Source of the DNA: Marinobacter subterrani
Lineage (GTDB): Bacteria; Pseudomonadota; Gammaproteobacteria; Pseudomonadales; Oleiphilaceae
Direction of reading: 5' to 3'
DNA length: 64,000 nt
NCBI RefSeq assembly: GCF_001045555.1
Contig: NZ_LFBU01000001.1
Location: 372,001 to 436,000 of the forward strand
Shown here: positions 35,701-44,674 of the stretch, in pieces
How positions within the stretch are numbered: the stretch's first letter is position 1
Layout: the number at the start of each line of letters is the position of its first letter
Translations under genes and position numbers: made by a program
Notes under the pieces: generated by a model
Seen by the model: the letters and a program-made list of their open reading frames with translations, nothing else
The model's database searches: none
Told to the model about the DNA's origin: nothing

Positions 35701-38343
35701 ATGGGTAAAAGTCTCGTTATTGTCGAGTCGCCAGCGAAAGCGAAGACCATCAACAAATACCTGGGCTCAGACTTTATTGTGAAGTCGAGCGTCGGGCATA
35801 TTCGCGACCTTCCAGTGAGTGGCAGCGGGTCCCAATCCGACCCCAAAGAGCGGGCCAGGCAGGCGGCTGCCACCCGCAAGATGAGCCCGGAGGAAAAGGC
35901 CGCGCACAAGAAGCGCAAGTCCCGCGAACAGCTCGTCGCGCGCATGGGTGTTGATCCGGATCAGGACTGGAGTGCCCGTTACGAGATCCTTCCCGGCAAG
36001 GAAAAAGTGGTCAGCGAACTGAAGCGCCTGGCGAAATCCGCCGACCATATCTATCTCGCGACGGATTTGGACCGCGAGGGGGAGGCGATTGCCTGGCACC
36101 TGCAGGAAACGATTGGTGGTGAGCCGGAAAAGTACCGGAGGGTGGTGTTTAACGAAATCACCAAACGGGCCATCAAGGAAGCTTTCAACGATCCGGGTAA
36201 CCTCGACAATAACCGGGTGAACGCCCAGCAGGCCCGGCGTTTTCTTGACCGGGTAGTAGGTTATATGGTGTCGCCGCTGCTGTGGGCCAAGCTGGCCCGT
36301 GGCTTGTCTGCCGGGCGGGTGCAGTCGGTTGCGGTACGGCTGATTGTCGAGCGCGAACGTGAGATCCGTAAATTCATTCCGGAAGAGTTCTGGCAGTTGC
36401 ACGCCGATCTGGGTGCACAACAGGCCAAAGAGTCGGTGCGATTCGAAGTTACCCGCTATGGCGACAAGCCTTACCGGCCAGAAAATGAACAGCAGAGCGC
36501 TGAGCATGTTGCCCGCCTGAAATCGGGCATGTTCAAGGTTGCCAAACGCGAAGACAAGCCGACCAGGTCCCGGCCGTCCGCACCCTTTATTACCTCAACC
36601 CTGCAACAGGCGGCGAGCAACCGCATGGGGTTCAGCGTCAAGAAAACCATGATGCTGGCGCAGCGGCTTTATGAAGCCGGTTACATCACCTACATGCGTA
36701 CCGACTCCACCAACCTGAGTCAGGATGCGGTCAACAGCTGCCGGGAGTTTGTCCAGAAGCAGTTCGGCAACCGCTACCTGCCGGAGAAGCCACGGGTTTA
36801 TGGCAGCAAGGAAGGCGCTCAGGAGGCCCACGAGGCCATCCGCCCGACCGAGGTGAGTCGTCGCCCGTCGGATATCAGTGGCCTGGAGAAAGATGCCGAG
36901 AAGCTGTACGACCTGATCTGGCGCCAGTTCATCGCCTGCCAGATGGCGGATGCGGAGTTTCTCAGCACCTCTATTGTTATCGCCAATGGCGATTACGAGC
37001 TGCGCACCCGTGGGCGCATCATCAAGTTTGACGGCTTCCTCAAGGCCGCGCCGCAATCCGCCAAGAAGGATGAGGACGTGGCGCTGCCGGATATCCAGGT
37101 TGATGAAACGCTGGACCTGAAGAAGCTTGATCCTAGCCAGCACTTTACCAAACCGGCGCCTCGGTTTACTGAAGCGAGCCTTGTCAAGGAGCTGGAGAAA
37201 CAGGGCATCGGCCGGCCGTCGACCTACGCCTCGATCATTTCCACTATTCAGGATCGTGGCTATGTGCGGCTGCAGAATCGTCGTTTCTATGCCGAGAAAA
37301 TGGGCGAGATTGTCAGTGAACGTCTGACCGAGTCGTTCCCCAATCTGATGGATTACGATTTTACCGCCCGGATGGAAGACGAGCTCGACGAGATTGCCGA
37401 GGGCGAGGTCGAGTGGAAAAAAGTTCTTAATGATTTCTACGGCAAGTTCCGCCGGCAGCTGGAGACCGCTGAAAGCAGCGACGACGGCGGCATGCGCGCC
37501 AATACGCCAACAGAAACCGACATTCCGTGTCCGACCTGCAGCCGTAACATGCAGATTCGTGTAGCCAGCACCGGCGTGTTCCTGGGGTGCTCCGGCTACG
37601 CCTTGCCGCCGAAGGAGCGCTGTAAGACCACCATCAACCTGATCCCGGGTGACGAGGTGGTCAGCGCCGATGAAGACGTGGAAGGCGAGGGCGAAACCCG
37701 CCTGCTGCGCAAGAAGCGGCGCTGCACCAAATGCGGCACTGCCATGGACAGCTACCTGATTGACGAGAAGCGCAAGCTGCACGTTTGTGGTAACAACCCG
37801 GACTGTTCAGGCTATGAGGTAGAGCAGGGCACCTTCCGCATCAAGGGTTATGATGGTCCGACCCTGGAGTGCGACAAGTGCGGCTCCGAGATGCAGCTGA
37901 AAACCGGCCGCTTTGGCAAGTACTTTGGCTGTACCAACACAGAGTGCAAGAACACTCGCAAGCTATTGAAAAATGGCGAGCCGGCACCCCCCAAGATGGA
38001 CCCGGTACCGATGCCTGAACTGCAGTGCCAAAAGGTGGATGACACCTACGTACTGCGGGACGGGGCGTCTGGCCTGTTCCTGGCTGCCAGCAAGTTTCCG
38101 AAAAACCGTGAAACCCGTCCACCCCTGGTGAGCGAGATCAAGCCCCATCGCAAGGAAATCGACCCCAAGTACGATTATCTGATGGACGCTCCCGAGGCTG
38201 ATCCGGAAGGCAATCCGACGGTGATCCGCTACAGCCGGAAGTCGAAGGAGCAATATGTCATGAGCGAGAAGGACGGCAAGGCGACGGGTTGGTCGGCCTG
38301 GTATGTCAACGGGAAGTGGCAGCCGCAAGACAAGAAAAAATAA
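35701..38343 (+). CDS. topA: DNA topoisomerase I
   Basis: TopA relaxes negatively supercoiled DNA through a transient 5'-phosphotyrosine. The 880-residue product has the Toprim start [20 protein letters not shown], the acidic [16 protein letters not shown], the catalytic Tyr331 in [13 protein letters not shown] and at least three C-terminal four-cysteine zinc ribbons (from about residue 610: CPTCSRN, then RCTKCGTAM, then [19 protein letters not shown]). A non-zinc tail ends in a basic stretch. ATG 35701 is at the Toprim start. The gene is monocistronic, with a separate promoter and a large palindrome after it. Confidence 0.97.
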   Translation: MGKSLVIVESPAKAKTINKYLGSDFIVKSSVGHIRDLPVSGSGSQSDPKERARQAAATRKMSPEEKAAHKKRKSREQLVARMGVDPDQDWSARYEILPGKEKVVSELKRLAKSADHIYLATDLDREGEAIAWHLQETIGGEPEKYRRVVFNEITKRAIKEAFNDPGNLDNNRVNAQQARRFLDRVVGYMVSPLLWAKLARGLSAGRVQSVAVRLIVEREREIRKFIPEEFWQLHADLGAQQAKESVRFEVTRYGDKPYRPENEQQSAEHVARLKSGMFKVAKREDKPTRSRPSAPFITSTLQQAASNRMGFSVKKTMMLAQRLYEAGYITYMRTDSTNLSQDAVNSCREFVQKQFGNRYLPEKPRVYGSKEGAQEAHEAIRPTEVSRRPSDISGLEKDAEKLYDLIWRQFIACQMADAEFLSTSIVIANGDYELRTRGRIIKFDGFLKAAPQSAKKDEDVALPDIQVDETLDLKKLDPSQHFTKPAPRFTEASLVKELEKQGIGRPSTYASIISTIQDRGYVRLQNRRFYAEKMGEIVSERLTESFPNLMDYDFTARMEDELDEIAEGEVEWKKVLNDFYGKFRRQLETAESSDDGGMRANTPTETDIPCPTCSRNMQIRVASTGVFLGCSGYALPPKERCKTTINLIPGDEVVSADEDVEGEGETRLLRKKRRCTKCGTAMDSYLIDEKRKLHVCGNNPDCSGYEVEQGTFRIKGYDGPTLECDKCGSEMQLKTGRFGKYFGCTNTECKNTRKLLKNGEPAPPKMDPVPMPELQCQKVDDTYVLRDGASGLFLAASKFPKNRETRPPLVSEIKPHRKEIDPKYDYLMDAPEADPEGNPTVIRYSRKSKEQYVMSEKDGKATGWSAWYVNGKWQPQDKKK

Positions 38344-38368
38344 TCCAGCAGGGACCGGAAATAAAGGT

Positions 38369-38398
38369 GGGGTCAGATGAAAGCTTTCATCTGACCCC
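38369..38398. repeat. Perfect 30-bp palindrome between topA and the dehydrogenase gene
   Basis: GGGGTCAGATGAAAG (38369-38383) is followed immediately by its exact complement CTTTCATCTGACCCC (38384-38398), centred on AAGCTT. There is no loop and no T-run. The GGGGTCAGA...TCTGACCCC pattern resembles repeats I recall from other gammaproteobacteria near REP-associated tyrosine transposases, so it may be a scattered repetitive element. It lies just 12 bases from the end of the convergent gene. Confidence 0.75.
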
Positions 38399-38410
38399 AA
38401 TTTCAGCCTT

Positions 38411-39283
38411 TTATCGAAACTTCCTTAACCGCTGTATCAGCGAAGAAGTATCCCAGCGTTTGCCACCCATGGCCTGCACGTCGGCATAGAACTGATCGAC
38501 CAGCGCAGCCACCGGCAGTGAAGCGTTCACCTTGCGTGCCTCCTCCAGGCAGATACCCAGATCCTTGCGCATCCAGTCGACGGCAAAGCCGTGCTCAAAT
38601 TCACCGGCGATCATGGTGCCGGAGCGATTCTCCATCTGCCAGGATTGTGCGGCCCCTTTGGAAATCACATCAACCACTCTGGCGACGTCCAACCCAGCCT
38701 GTTCCGCGAAGTGCAGTGCCTCTGACAGACCCTGTACCAGCCCGGCAATGGCTATCTGATTCACCATTTTGGTTTTCTGGCCGCTGCCGGCGGGGCCCAT
38801 CAGGTTGAGCGCCCGAGAGTAATGCGCCATAACAGGCTGAACCTTCGCGTAGTCTGCTTCGGAGCCGCCGCACATGATGGTCAGCTTGCCGTTTTCAGCG
38901 CCCTGCTGGCCGCCGGAGACCGGGGCGTCGATAAAGCCCATGCCCTTGTTACGGGCAGCTTCGGCCAGGTATTCAGCGATGCCGGCGGACGCGGTAGTGT
39001 GGTCGACAAGAACCGCTCCGGGGGCTGCGCCGGCAAGAATGCCTTCCTCGCCTTCATAAACCGCTTTCAGATCCCGGTCGGCACCAACGCACGTCAAAAC
39101 AACGTCGGCGTCCTTCACGGCTTCACCAATGGTGCTGCAGCCGGTTCCGGAATATTCCCTTGCCCACTGTTCGGATTTGGCTGCAGTCCGGTTCCAGACC
39201 CTGACCGTGAGCCCGGCGTTGGCCAGGTGACCCGCCATCGGGTACCCCATGACGCCGAGGCCGATAAATGCTGCTGTAGTCAT
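38411..39283 (-). CDS. Beta-hydroxyacid dehydrogenase (3-hydroxyisobutyrate dehydrogenase family)
   Basis: The 290-residue protein is an NAD(P)-dependent beta-hydroxyacid dehydrogenase. It has the Rossmann loop AAFIGLGVMGYPMAGHLANAG, the substrate-binding FIDAPVSGGQQGAENG and the catalytic lysine in GSGQKTKMVNQI (about residue 171). The family includes 3-hydroxyisobutyrate, tartronate semialdehyde and other small-acid dehydrogenases, and the substrate is not evident here. ATG 39283 has a GAGGAG site. It stands between convergent topA and co-oriented gltA, with a terminator upstream, so it is probably its own unit. Confidence 0.9.
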   Translation of the reverse strand: MTTAAFIGLGVMGYPMAGHLANAGLTVRVWNRTAAKSEQWAREYSGTGCSTIGEAVKDADVVLTCVGADRDLKAVYEGEEGILAGAAPGAVLVDHTTASAGIAEYLAEAARNKGMGFIDAPVSGGQQGAENGKLTIMCGGSEADYAKVQPVMAHYSRALNLMGPAGSGQKTKMVNQIAIAGLVQGLSEALHFAEQAGLDVARVVDVISKGAAQSWQMENRSGTMIAGEFEHGFAVDWMRKDLGICLEEARKVNASLPVAALVDQFYADVQAMGGKRWDTSSLIQRLRKFR

Positions 39284-39344
39284 CGCTTGCTCCTCTGATT
39301 TTGTTGTCGGATTAACTTATCACAGAAGAGTTGGGCAGGATGGA

Positions 39345-39374
39345 ATAAAAAAGGCCGCTGAATCAGCGGCCTTT
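39345..39374 (-). terminator. gltA terminator
   Basis: On the minus strand, AAAGGCCGCTG and CAGCGGCCTTT form an 11-bp stem around a three-base loop and are followed by a T-run (complement of 39347-39352). It lies 27 bases after the gltA stop. Confidence 0.9.
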
Positions 39375-39401
39375 CTGTAAATGCCCTATGGCACTACAAC
39401 G

Positions 39402-40676
39402 TTACTTCGTCGGGTAGTCCCGTTTCGGGGATCCGGTGTAAAGCTGGCGCGGGCGACCAATGCGGTAGTCACCACTGACCATTTCGTTCCAGTGAGAGAA
39501 CCAGCCGATCGTGCGGGACATGGCGAAAATCACCGTGAACATAGAGGTCGGAATGCCGATTGCCTTCAGGATGATGCCGGAGTAGAAGTCAACGTTCGGG
39601 TAGAGCTGGCGCTTCACAAAGTATTCGTCTTCCAGCGCAATTTTTTCCAGGCGTTGGGCGATCTTCAGCAGAGGATCATTCTCCAGGCCAAGCTCGGTAA
39701 GGACTTCGTGAGCGGTTTCGGCCATAACCTTGGCGCGCGGGTCGAAGTTCTTGTAGACCCGGTGGCCGAAGCCCATCAGGCGGAAAGGATCATCCTTGTC
39801 TTTGGCCTTGGCAATGAACTTCTCGATATTGGACTCGTCACCGATCTCCGCCAGCATGTCCAGTACCGCTTCGTTAGCGCCGCCGTGAGCCGGTCCCCAG
39901 AGTGCTGCAATGCCAGAAGCAATACAGGCGTAGGGGTTGGCGCCGGTGGATCCGGCAAGGCGCACGGTAGAGGTTGAGGCGTTCTGCTCGTGATCGGCGT
40001 GCAGAATAAAGATCTTGTCCATGGCTTTGGCCAGGATCGGGTTCGGCTTGTACTCCTCGCAGGGTACGCCAAACATCATCTGCAGGAAGTTTTCGGAGTA
40101 GGACAGGTTATTCTTCGGATACATGAACGGCTGGCCGAGGCTGTACTTGTAACACCAGGCAGCAATGGTGGGCATTTTCGCAATCAGGCGATGCGCAGTA
40201 ATCTCCCGCTGGGTCTGATCGGTCACGTCCATCTGGTCGTGATAGAAAGCCGAGAGGGCGCCAACGACACCGCACATGATGGCCATCGGGTGAGCGTCAC
40301 GACGGAAACCCTGGAAGAAGTTCCGCATCTGGTCGTGCAGCATGGTGTGGTTCTTGATCGTATCATGGAACTGCTTGTTCTCTTCGGCATTGGGGAGTTC
40401 GCCATGGAGAAGGAGGTAGCAGACTTCCAGGTAGTCGGAGTGCTCGGCCAGTTGTTCTATCGGATAGCCCCGGTGCAGGAGAACACCGTTTGCACCGTCA
40501 ATGTAGGTAATGGCTGATTCACAGGCTGCTGTGGATACGAATCCCGGGTCGTATGTGAAAACGCCTTCCTGGACCAGGCCTCGTACGTCGATAACGTCAG
40601 GGCCGACGGTGCCGGAATAGATCGGTAGCTCAATGGACTTGTCCCCCACCGAGAGCGTGGCTTTCCTGTCGGTCAT
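39402..40676 (-). CDS. gltA: Citrate synthase (type II)
   Basis: GltA condenses oxaloacetate with acetyl-CoA to start the TCA cycle. The 424-residue protein is the large gram-negative, NADH-sensitive type, with the N-terminal beta domain ([21 protein letters not shown]), the substrate histidine in [34 protein letters not shown] and [18 protein letters not shown] 40676 has a TAGGAGAG site. It is divergent from sdhC across a 478-base regulatory region, the standard arrangement of gltA and the sdh-suc cluster. Confidence 0.97.
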   Translation of the reverse strand: MTDRKATLSVGDKSIELPIYSGTVGPDVIDVRGLVQEGVFTYDPGFVSTAACESAITYIDGANGVLLHRGYPIEQLAEHSDYLEVCYLLLHGELPNAEENKQFHDTIKNHTMLHDQMRNFFQGFRRDAHPMAIMCGVVGALSAFYHDQMDVTDQTQREITAHRLIAKMPTIAAWCYKYSLGQPFMYPKNNLSYSENFLQMMFGVPCEEYKPNPILAKAMDKIFILHADHEQNASTSTVRLAGSTGANPYACIASGIAALWGPAHGGANEAVLDMLAEIGDESNIEKFIAKAKDKDDPFRLMGFGHRVYKNFDPRAKVMAETAHEVLTELGLENDPLLKIAQRLEKIALEDEYFVKRQLYPNVDFYSGIILKAIGIPTSMFTVIFAMSRTIGWFSHWNEMVSGDYRIGRPRQLYTGSPKRDYPTK

Positions 40677-40764
40677 GGTGCTCTCCTATTTATCAGCTTT
40701 GACAGCTTTATCTATGATTATAGATGCGCTAGAAAGGCGCGTATTATCGCAAAACTGGCGGCAA

Positions 40765-40792
40765 AATATAGGGCGTTGGCTTTTTTTGTCAA
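40765..40792 (-). promoter_or_regulatory. gltA promoter
   Basis: On the minus strand, TTGACA (complement of 40787-40792) and TATATT (complement of 40765-40770) are 16 bases apart, about 90 bases upstream of the gltA start codon. Confidence 0.78.
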
Positions 40793-40942
40793 TGGCAGAG
40801 TCCGGAAAAGCCCGAATTTGACACGGCTTGTAAATCAGGGATGTCACGAATAACAACGCACTGCGGCGGAAAAATTCTTTGTCAATAATCCTTATAGCTT
40901 GCCTAACCCCCTGAAATACACGGCCCACAGGGCGTTGCAGGT

Positions 40943-40971
40943 TTGTAATTGCTTAGGGTACTCCTTATAAT
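40943..40971 (+). promoter_or_regulatory. sdhC promoter
   Basis: TTGTAA (40943-40948) and a perfect TATAAT (40966-40971) are exactly 17 bases apart. Transcription should start near 40978, some 177 bases before the sdhC start codon. Confidence 0.8.
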
Positions 40972-41154
40972 CCGTAGCCCGGAATCGGGGATTAACCTGT
41001 TTTCGGTAACCTGAATTCGCGGGTTGCCGGTCAGGTTGCCTCCCTCCTGAGCCAATCGTGCGCCGGTTTCGTTTCGGCGCGCTGATCCTTACATACCAAC
41101 CATCCGCACCCGGTTTTCCGGTTCCGCGGAACCAAGAGAGAGTGTGAGAGCGCT

Positions 41155-41529
41155 GTGAATAGCAAACGACCAGTAAATCTCGATCTCGGCAAGTTTCATT
41201 TTCCGCTGCCAGCCATTACGTCCATATTGCACCGCATCAGCGGCATCATCATTTTTGTTGGTGTTGCGTTCATGCTTTACGGGCTTCAGCTTTCCCTGTC
41301 CGGGGAAGAGGGCTTCAGCCGTGTAAGTGAACTGCTGGACAGCTTCCTTGCCAAGCTGATTATCTGGGGCATTTTGTCTGCTCTGCTGTACCACCTGGTT
41401 GCAGGTATCAAGCACCTGTTCATGGACATGGGCATTGGTGAAGAGCTGGAGAGCGGCCGCCTCGCCGCGAAGATCACGATTGTGGTTTCCGTTATTCTCA
41501 TCGTTCTGGCAGGAGTCTGGGTATGGTAA
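41155..41529 (+). CDS. sdhC: Succinate dehydrogenase cytochrome b556 subunit SdhC
   Basis: SdhC is one of two membrane anchors of succinate dehydrogenase (complex II) and helps bind heme b and ubiquinone. The 124-residue product has the SdhC start KRPVNLDLGKFHFPLPAITSILHRISG (motif SILHRISG at the quinone site), three membrane helices and the heme-ligand histidine region LLYHLVAGIKHLFMDMG. It begins with GTG 41155. It overlaps sdhD by 7 bases, so the subunits are coupled. Confidence 0.95.
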   Translation: MNSKRPVNLDLGKFHFPLPAITSILHRISGIIIFVGVAFMLYGLQLSLSGEEGFSRVSELLDSFLAKLIIWGILSALLYHLVAGIKHLFMDMGIGEELESGRLAAKITIVVSVILIVLAGVWVW

Positions 41530-41867
41530 ACAGCGTCACGAACCTGGGTCGCAGTGGTGTTTTTGACTGGATGATCCAGCGGGTAACCGCCTACGTACTT
41601 GCTTTGTATACAATTTTCCTGCTTGGTTTCATGCTGACCACTGACGTGAACTACGAGTCCTGGTCGGCCCTGTTCGATCAGACCTGGTTCCGTATTTTTA
41701 CTCTGATGGCACTGTTGTCCATTGGTGCGCACGCCTGGGTCGGTCTGTGGACGGTAACCACAGACTACATCAAGCCCATGGGCCCAAGGTTTATTGTGCA
41801 GGCAGCGTGTGGTCTGACCATGTTTGTGTATGTGGTCTGGGGTGTTCAGATTATTTGGGGGCTTTAA
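41523..41867 (+). CDS. sdhD: Succinate dehydrogenase membrane anchor SdhD
   Basis: SdhD is the second membrane anchor of complex II. The 114-residue product has the N-terminal motif SGVFDWMIQRVTAYVLALYT, three membrane helices and the heme/quinone-side motif GAHAWVGLWTVTTDYI. ATG 41523 lies inside the end of sdhC. The sdhA start follows 3 bases after the stop. Confidence 0.94.
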   Translation: MVNSVTNLGRSGVFDWMIQRVTAYVLALYTIFLLGFMLTTDVNYESWSALFDQTWFRIFTLMALLSIGAHAWVGLWTVTTDYIKPMGPRFIVQAACGLTMFVYVVWGVQIIWGL

Positions 41868-41870
41868 TTG

Positions 41871-43643
41871 ATGGCTAATATCAAGACCATGTCTTATGAC
41901 GCGATCGTGATCGGTGGCGGTGGGTCCGGAATGCGGGCTGCGCTGCAGTTGACTGAGTCCGGCGTTAATACCGCGTGTATCACCAAAGTCTTTCCGACGC
42001 GTTCGCATACGGTATCTGCCCAGGGCGGCATTACCTGTGCCATTGCAAGTGCTGATCCCAACGACGACTGGCGCTGGCACATGTATGACACGGTTAAGGG
42101 CTCGGACTACATCGCCGACCAGGATGCCGTTGAATACATGTGTTCTGTGGGCCCCCAGGCTGTTTTCGAGCTGGAGCACATGGGGCTGCCGTTCTCCCGT
42201 ACCGAGCAGGGCCGTATTTACCAGCGCCCGTTCGGTGGCCAGTCCAAGGGCCCGGATGACCCGACTCAGGCCGCACGTACCTGTGCCGCTGCTGACCGCA
42301 CCGGTCATGCGCTCCTGCATACTCTTTATCAGGCAAACATCAAGGGCGGTACGACCTTCCTGAATGAGTGGTACGCCGTAGATCTCGTGAAGAACGGCAA
42401 GAACGAAGTTGTTGGTGTTGTTGCCATCGAGGTTGAAACCGGCGAAGTGGCCTACATCAAATCCAAGGCGACGGTTCTGGCGACAGGCGGTGCCGGCCGT
42501 ATCTACGCATCGACCACCAATGCCCTGATCAACACCGGTGATGGCGTCGGTATGGCGCTGCGCGCCGGCTTCCCGATGCAGGATATGGAGATGTGGCAGT
42601 TCCATCCCACCGGCATCTATGGTGCTGGTACTCTGGTAACCGAGGGTTGCCGGGGTGAGGGTGGTTATCTGATCAACGCCGAAGGCGAGCGTTTCATGGA
42701 GCGTTATGCGCCCAACGCAAAAGATCTGGCGGGTCGCGATGTGGTTGCCCGTTCAATGGTTATCGAGATTCTGGAAGGGCGAGGTTGTGGCCCCGACAAG
42801 GATCACGTTCTGCTGAAGCTGGACCACCTCGGTGAAGAAACCCTGAACCTGCGTCTGCCAGGTATCTGCGAGCTGTCCCGTACCTTTGCCCATGTGGACC
42901 CGGTAAAAGAGCCGATCCCTGTGGTTCCGACCTGTCATTACATGATGGGTGGTATTCCGACCAATGTGGGTGGCCAGGCCCTGACCCAGGACGAAAATGG
43001 CAAAGACAAGCCGATTCCCGGCCTGTTCGCCTGCGGTGAGGCTGCCTGCGTATCGGTGCACGGTGCCAATCGCCTGGGTGGTAACTCTCTGCTGGATCTG
43101 GTGGTGTTCGGTCGAGCGGCCGGCCTGCACATCGAAGAACAGCTGCGCGGTGGCTTTGAGGTCGATGGGGCCAGCGAGGAAGACATCAAGCGTGCCATGG
43201 CGCGGCTCGATCGTCTCAACAGTGCGTCAGAAGGGGAGAGTGTTGCGGAAGTTCGCAAGGAGCTCCAGAACTGCATGCAGTTGTATTTTGGCGTATTCCG
43301 TGATGGCAAGAGCATGGAAGAGGGGCTGAAAAAGCTGGAGGCCATCGGTAAGCGCGTTCGTAACACCCGGTTGGACGACACCAGTAACGCCTTCAACACC
43401 GCGCGCATCGAAGCGCTCGAGCTCGATAACCTTTACGAAGTCGCCCTGGCGACCGCTATTTCAGCATTCGAGCGCAAGGAAAGTCGTGGTGCCCACGCTC
43501 GAAATGACTTCACCGAGCGTGACGACGAAAACTGGCTGAAGCACTCCATGTACTTCCCGCTAGACAAGCGTGTTGGCAAGCGTGATGTGAACTTTGCGCC
43601 GAAGACCGTAGCCACGTTCGAGCCGAAGGTCCGGACTTACTAA
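41871..43643 (+). CDS. sdhA: Succinate dehydrogenase flavoprotein subunit SdhA
   Basis: SdhA oxidises succinate to fumarate with a covalently bound FAD. The 590-residue product has the dinucleotide loop [18 protein letters not shown], the FAD-linking His46 in [10 protein letters not shown] and the substrate motifs [21 protein letters not shown] and [22 protein letters not shown] 41871 follows TGGGGG; a TTG directly before it is less likely. The length and all active-site stretches are normal. Confidence 0.97.
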   Translation: MANIKTMSYDAIVIGGGGSGMRAALQLTESGVNTACITKVFPTRSHTVSAQGGITCAIASADPNDDWRWHMYDTVKGSDYIADQDAVEYMCSVGPQAVFELEHMGLPFSRTEQGRIYQRPFGGQSKGPDDPTQAARTCAAADRTGHALLHTLYQANIKGGTTFLNEWYAVDLVKNGKNEVVGVVAIEVETGEVAYIKSKATVLATGGAGRIYASTTNALINTGDGVGMALRAGFPMQDMEMWQFHPTGIYGAGTLVTEGCRGEGGYLINAEGERFMERYAPNAKDLAGRDVVARSMVIEILEGRGCGPDKDHVLLKLDHLGEETLNLRLPGICELSRTFAHVDPVKEPIPVVPTCHYMMGGIPTNVGGQALTQDENGKDKPIPGLFACGEAACVSVHGANRLGGNSLLDLVVFGRAAGLHIEEQLRGGFEVDGASEEDIKRAMARLDRLNSASEGESVAEVRKELQNCMQLYFGVFRDGKSMEEGLKKLEAIGKRVRNTRLDDTSNAFNTARIEALELDNLYEVALATAISAFERKESRGAHARNDFTERDDENWLKHSMYFPLDKRVGKRDVNFAPKTVATFEPKVRTY

Positions 43644-43657
43644 GGGGGACGTTGAAA

Positions 43658-44362
43658 ATGTTAGTAAGCCTTTATCGTTATAACCCGGAAACCGACAACG
43701 CGCCCTATATGCAGGACGTAGAGGTCGAGATTCCGGCAGGTAAGGATCTGATGGTCCTTGATGTTCTGAATCTCATGAAGGAGCGCGATCCCTCGGTGGC
43801 CTACCGTCGCTCCTGTCGTGAGGGCGTTTGTGGCTCTGACGGTATGAACATGAACGGCAAGAACGGCCTGGCTTGTATTACACCGGTTTCCCAGGTTGTG
43901 AAACATGACAAGCTGGTTCTGCGGCCGCTGCCGGGACTGCCTGTAATCCGTGATCTTGTTGTCGACATGAGCCTTTTCTACAAGCAGTATGAAAAAGTCA
44001 TGCCGTACCTTGTGAACGACAAGCCGGCGCCCGCCATCGAGCGCCTGCAGTCGCCGGAAGACCGGGAAAAGCTGGATGGCCTTTACGAGTGCATTCTCTG
44101 TGCCTGCTGTTCCACATCCTGCCCGTCGTTCTGGTGGAATCCGGACAAGTTCATCGGCCCTGCGGGATTGTTGCAGGCTTACCGCTTCCTGGCGGACAGC
44201 CGCGATACGGCCCAGGCAGAACGGTTGGCAAATCTGGACGACCCGTTCAGCGTTTTCCGGTGCCGTGGCATCATGAACTGTGTCAGTGTCTGTCCGAAAG
44301 GCCTGAACCCCACAAGGGCAATCGGCCATATCCGGAATCTTCTGCTGCAACGGGCGACTTAA
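43658..44362 (+). CDS. sdhB: Succinate dehydrogenase iron-sulfur subunit SdhB
   Basis: SdhB passes electrons from FAD to quinone through three Fe-S clusters. The 234-residue product has the [2Fe-2S] region CREGVCGSDGMNMNGKNGLA (Cys53, Cys58, Asp61, Cys73; the Asp is normal for this enzyme), then CILCACCSTSCPSFWW and CRGIMNCVSVCPKG for the [4Fe-4S] and [3Fe-4S] clusters. ATG 43658 sits 8 bases after AAGGGGGA; the TTG at 43652 is too close. It depends on Fe-S assembly, which in this genome may be supplied without iscU at the isc locus. Confidence 0.97.
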   Translation: MLVSLYRYNPETDNAPYMQDVEVEIPAGKDLMVLDVLNLMKERDPSVAYRRSCREGVCGSDGMNMNGKNGLACITPVSQVVKHDKLVLRPLPGLPVIRDLVVDMSLFYKQYEKVMPYLVNDKPAPAIERLQSPEDREKLDGLYECILCACCSTSCPSFWWNPDKFIGPAGLLQAYRFLADSRDTAQAERLANLDDPFSVFRCRGIMNCVSVCPKGLNPTRAIGHIRNLLLQRAT

Positions 44363-44674
44363 GCGGCAGAATTGCAGGCAGACGCTATACTGTCTTGATC
44401 AGGTTAGTGCCCGGAAGGCCCCGCTGTTCGCGGGGCCTTCAACCAAAGGCTTATGGTCAAAAGTCTTATAGAAGTGCACACTATCTGAGTCGTGGCGGGA
44501 ACTTACCAAGTTTTCACCCAGCTTTGCTGAGTACAAAAAACCACCGGGGAACGGAAAACATCCATGTCGGGTGTGGTGGCCAAAGTCGATCCCGTAAAAA
44601 CCCGTATTGACTGAGCATTACCCCTGGTCGACCATACCGGGCTCCCCGCACCAGCCCAAGGTGAGCTATTCAAG
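44363..44674. other. Gap between sdhB and sucA with a GC hairpin
   Basis: This 312-base gap holds a strong stem-loop, GAAGGCCCCGC (44414-44424) with GCGGGGCCTTC (44430-44440), without a T-run. It could attenuate or process the transcript between the sdh and suc genes. Beyond it I see no clear promoter and no credible gene, although the rest may serve as a sucA leader. Confidence 0.5.

Larger units (their letters stand above)
40677..41154. promoter_or_regulatory. Divergent gltA-sdhC control region
   Basis: This 478-base gap separates the divergent gltA and sdhC. It contains opposing sigma-70-type promoters (listed separately), two AT-rich stretches (about 40680-40800 and 40870-40970) and, in the sdhC leader, a GC hairpin, GCGCCG (41060-41065) with CGGCGC (41075-41080). 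The sdhC leader would be about 175 bases long, leaving room for post-transcriptional control. A minus-strand frame over 40686-40928 looks accidental. Confidence 0.6.

Noticed and set aside
40686..40928. An 80-codon minus-strand frame upstream of gltA
   Set aside because: It overlaps the gltA promoter and leader and has no family resemblance.
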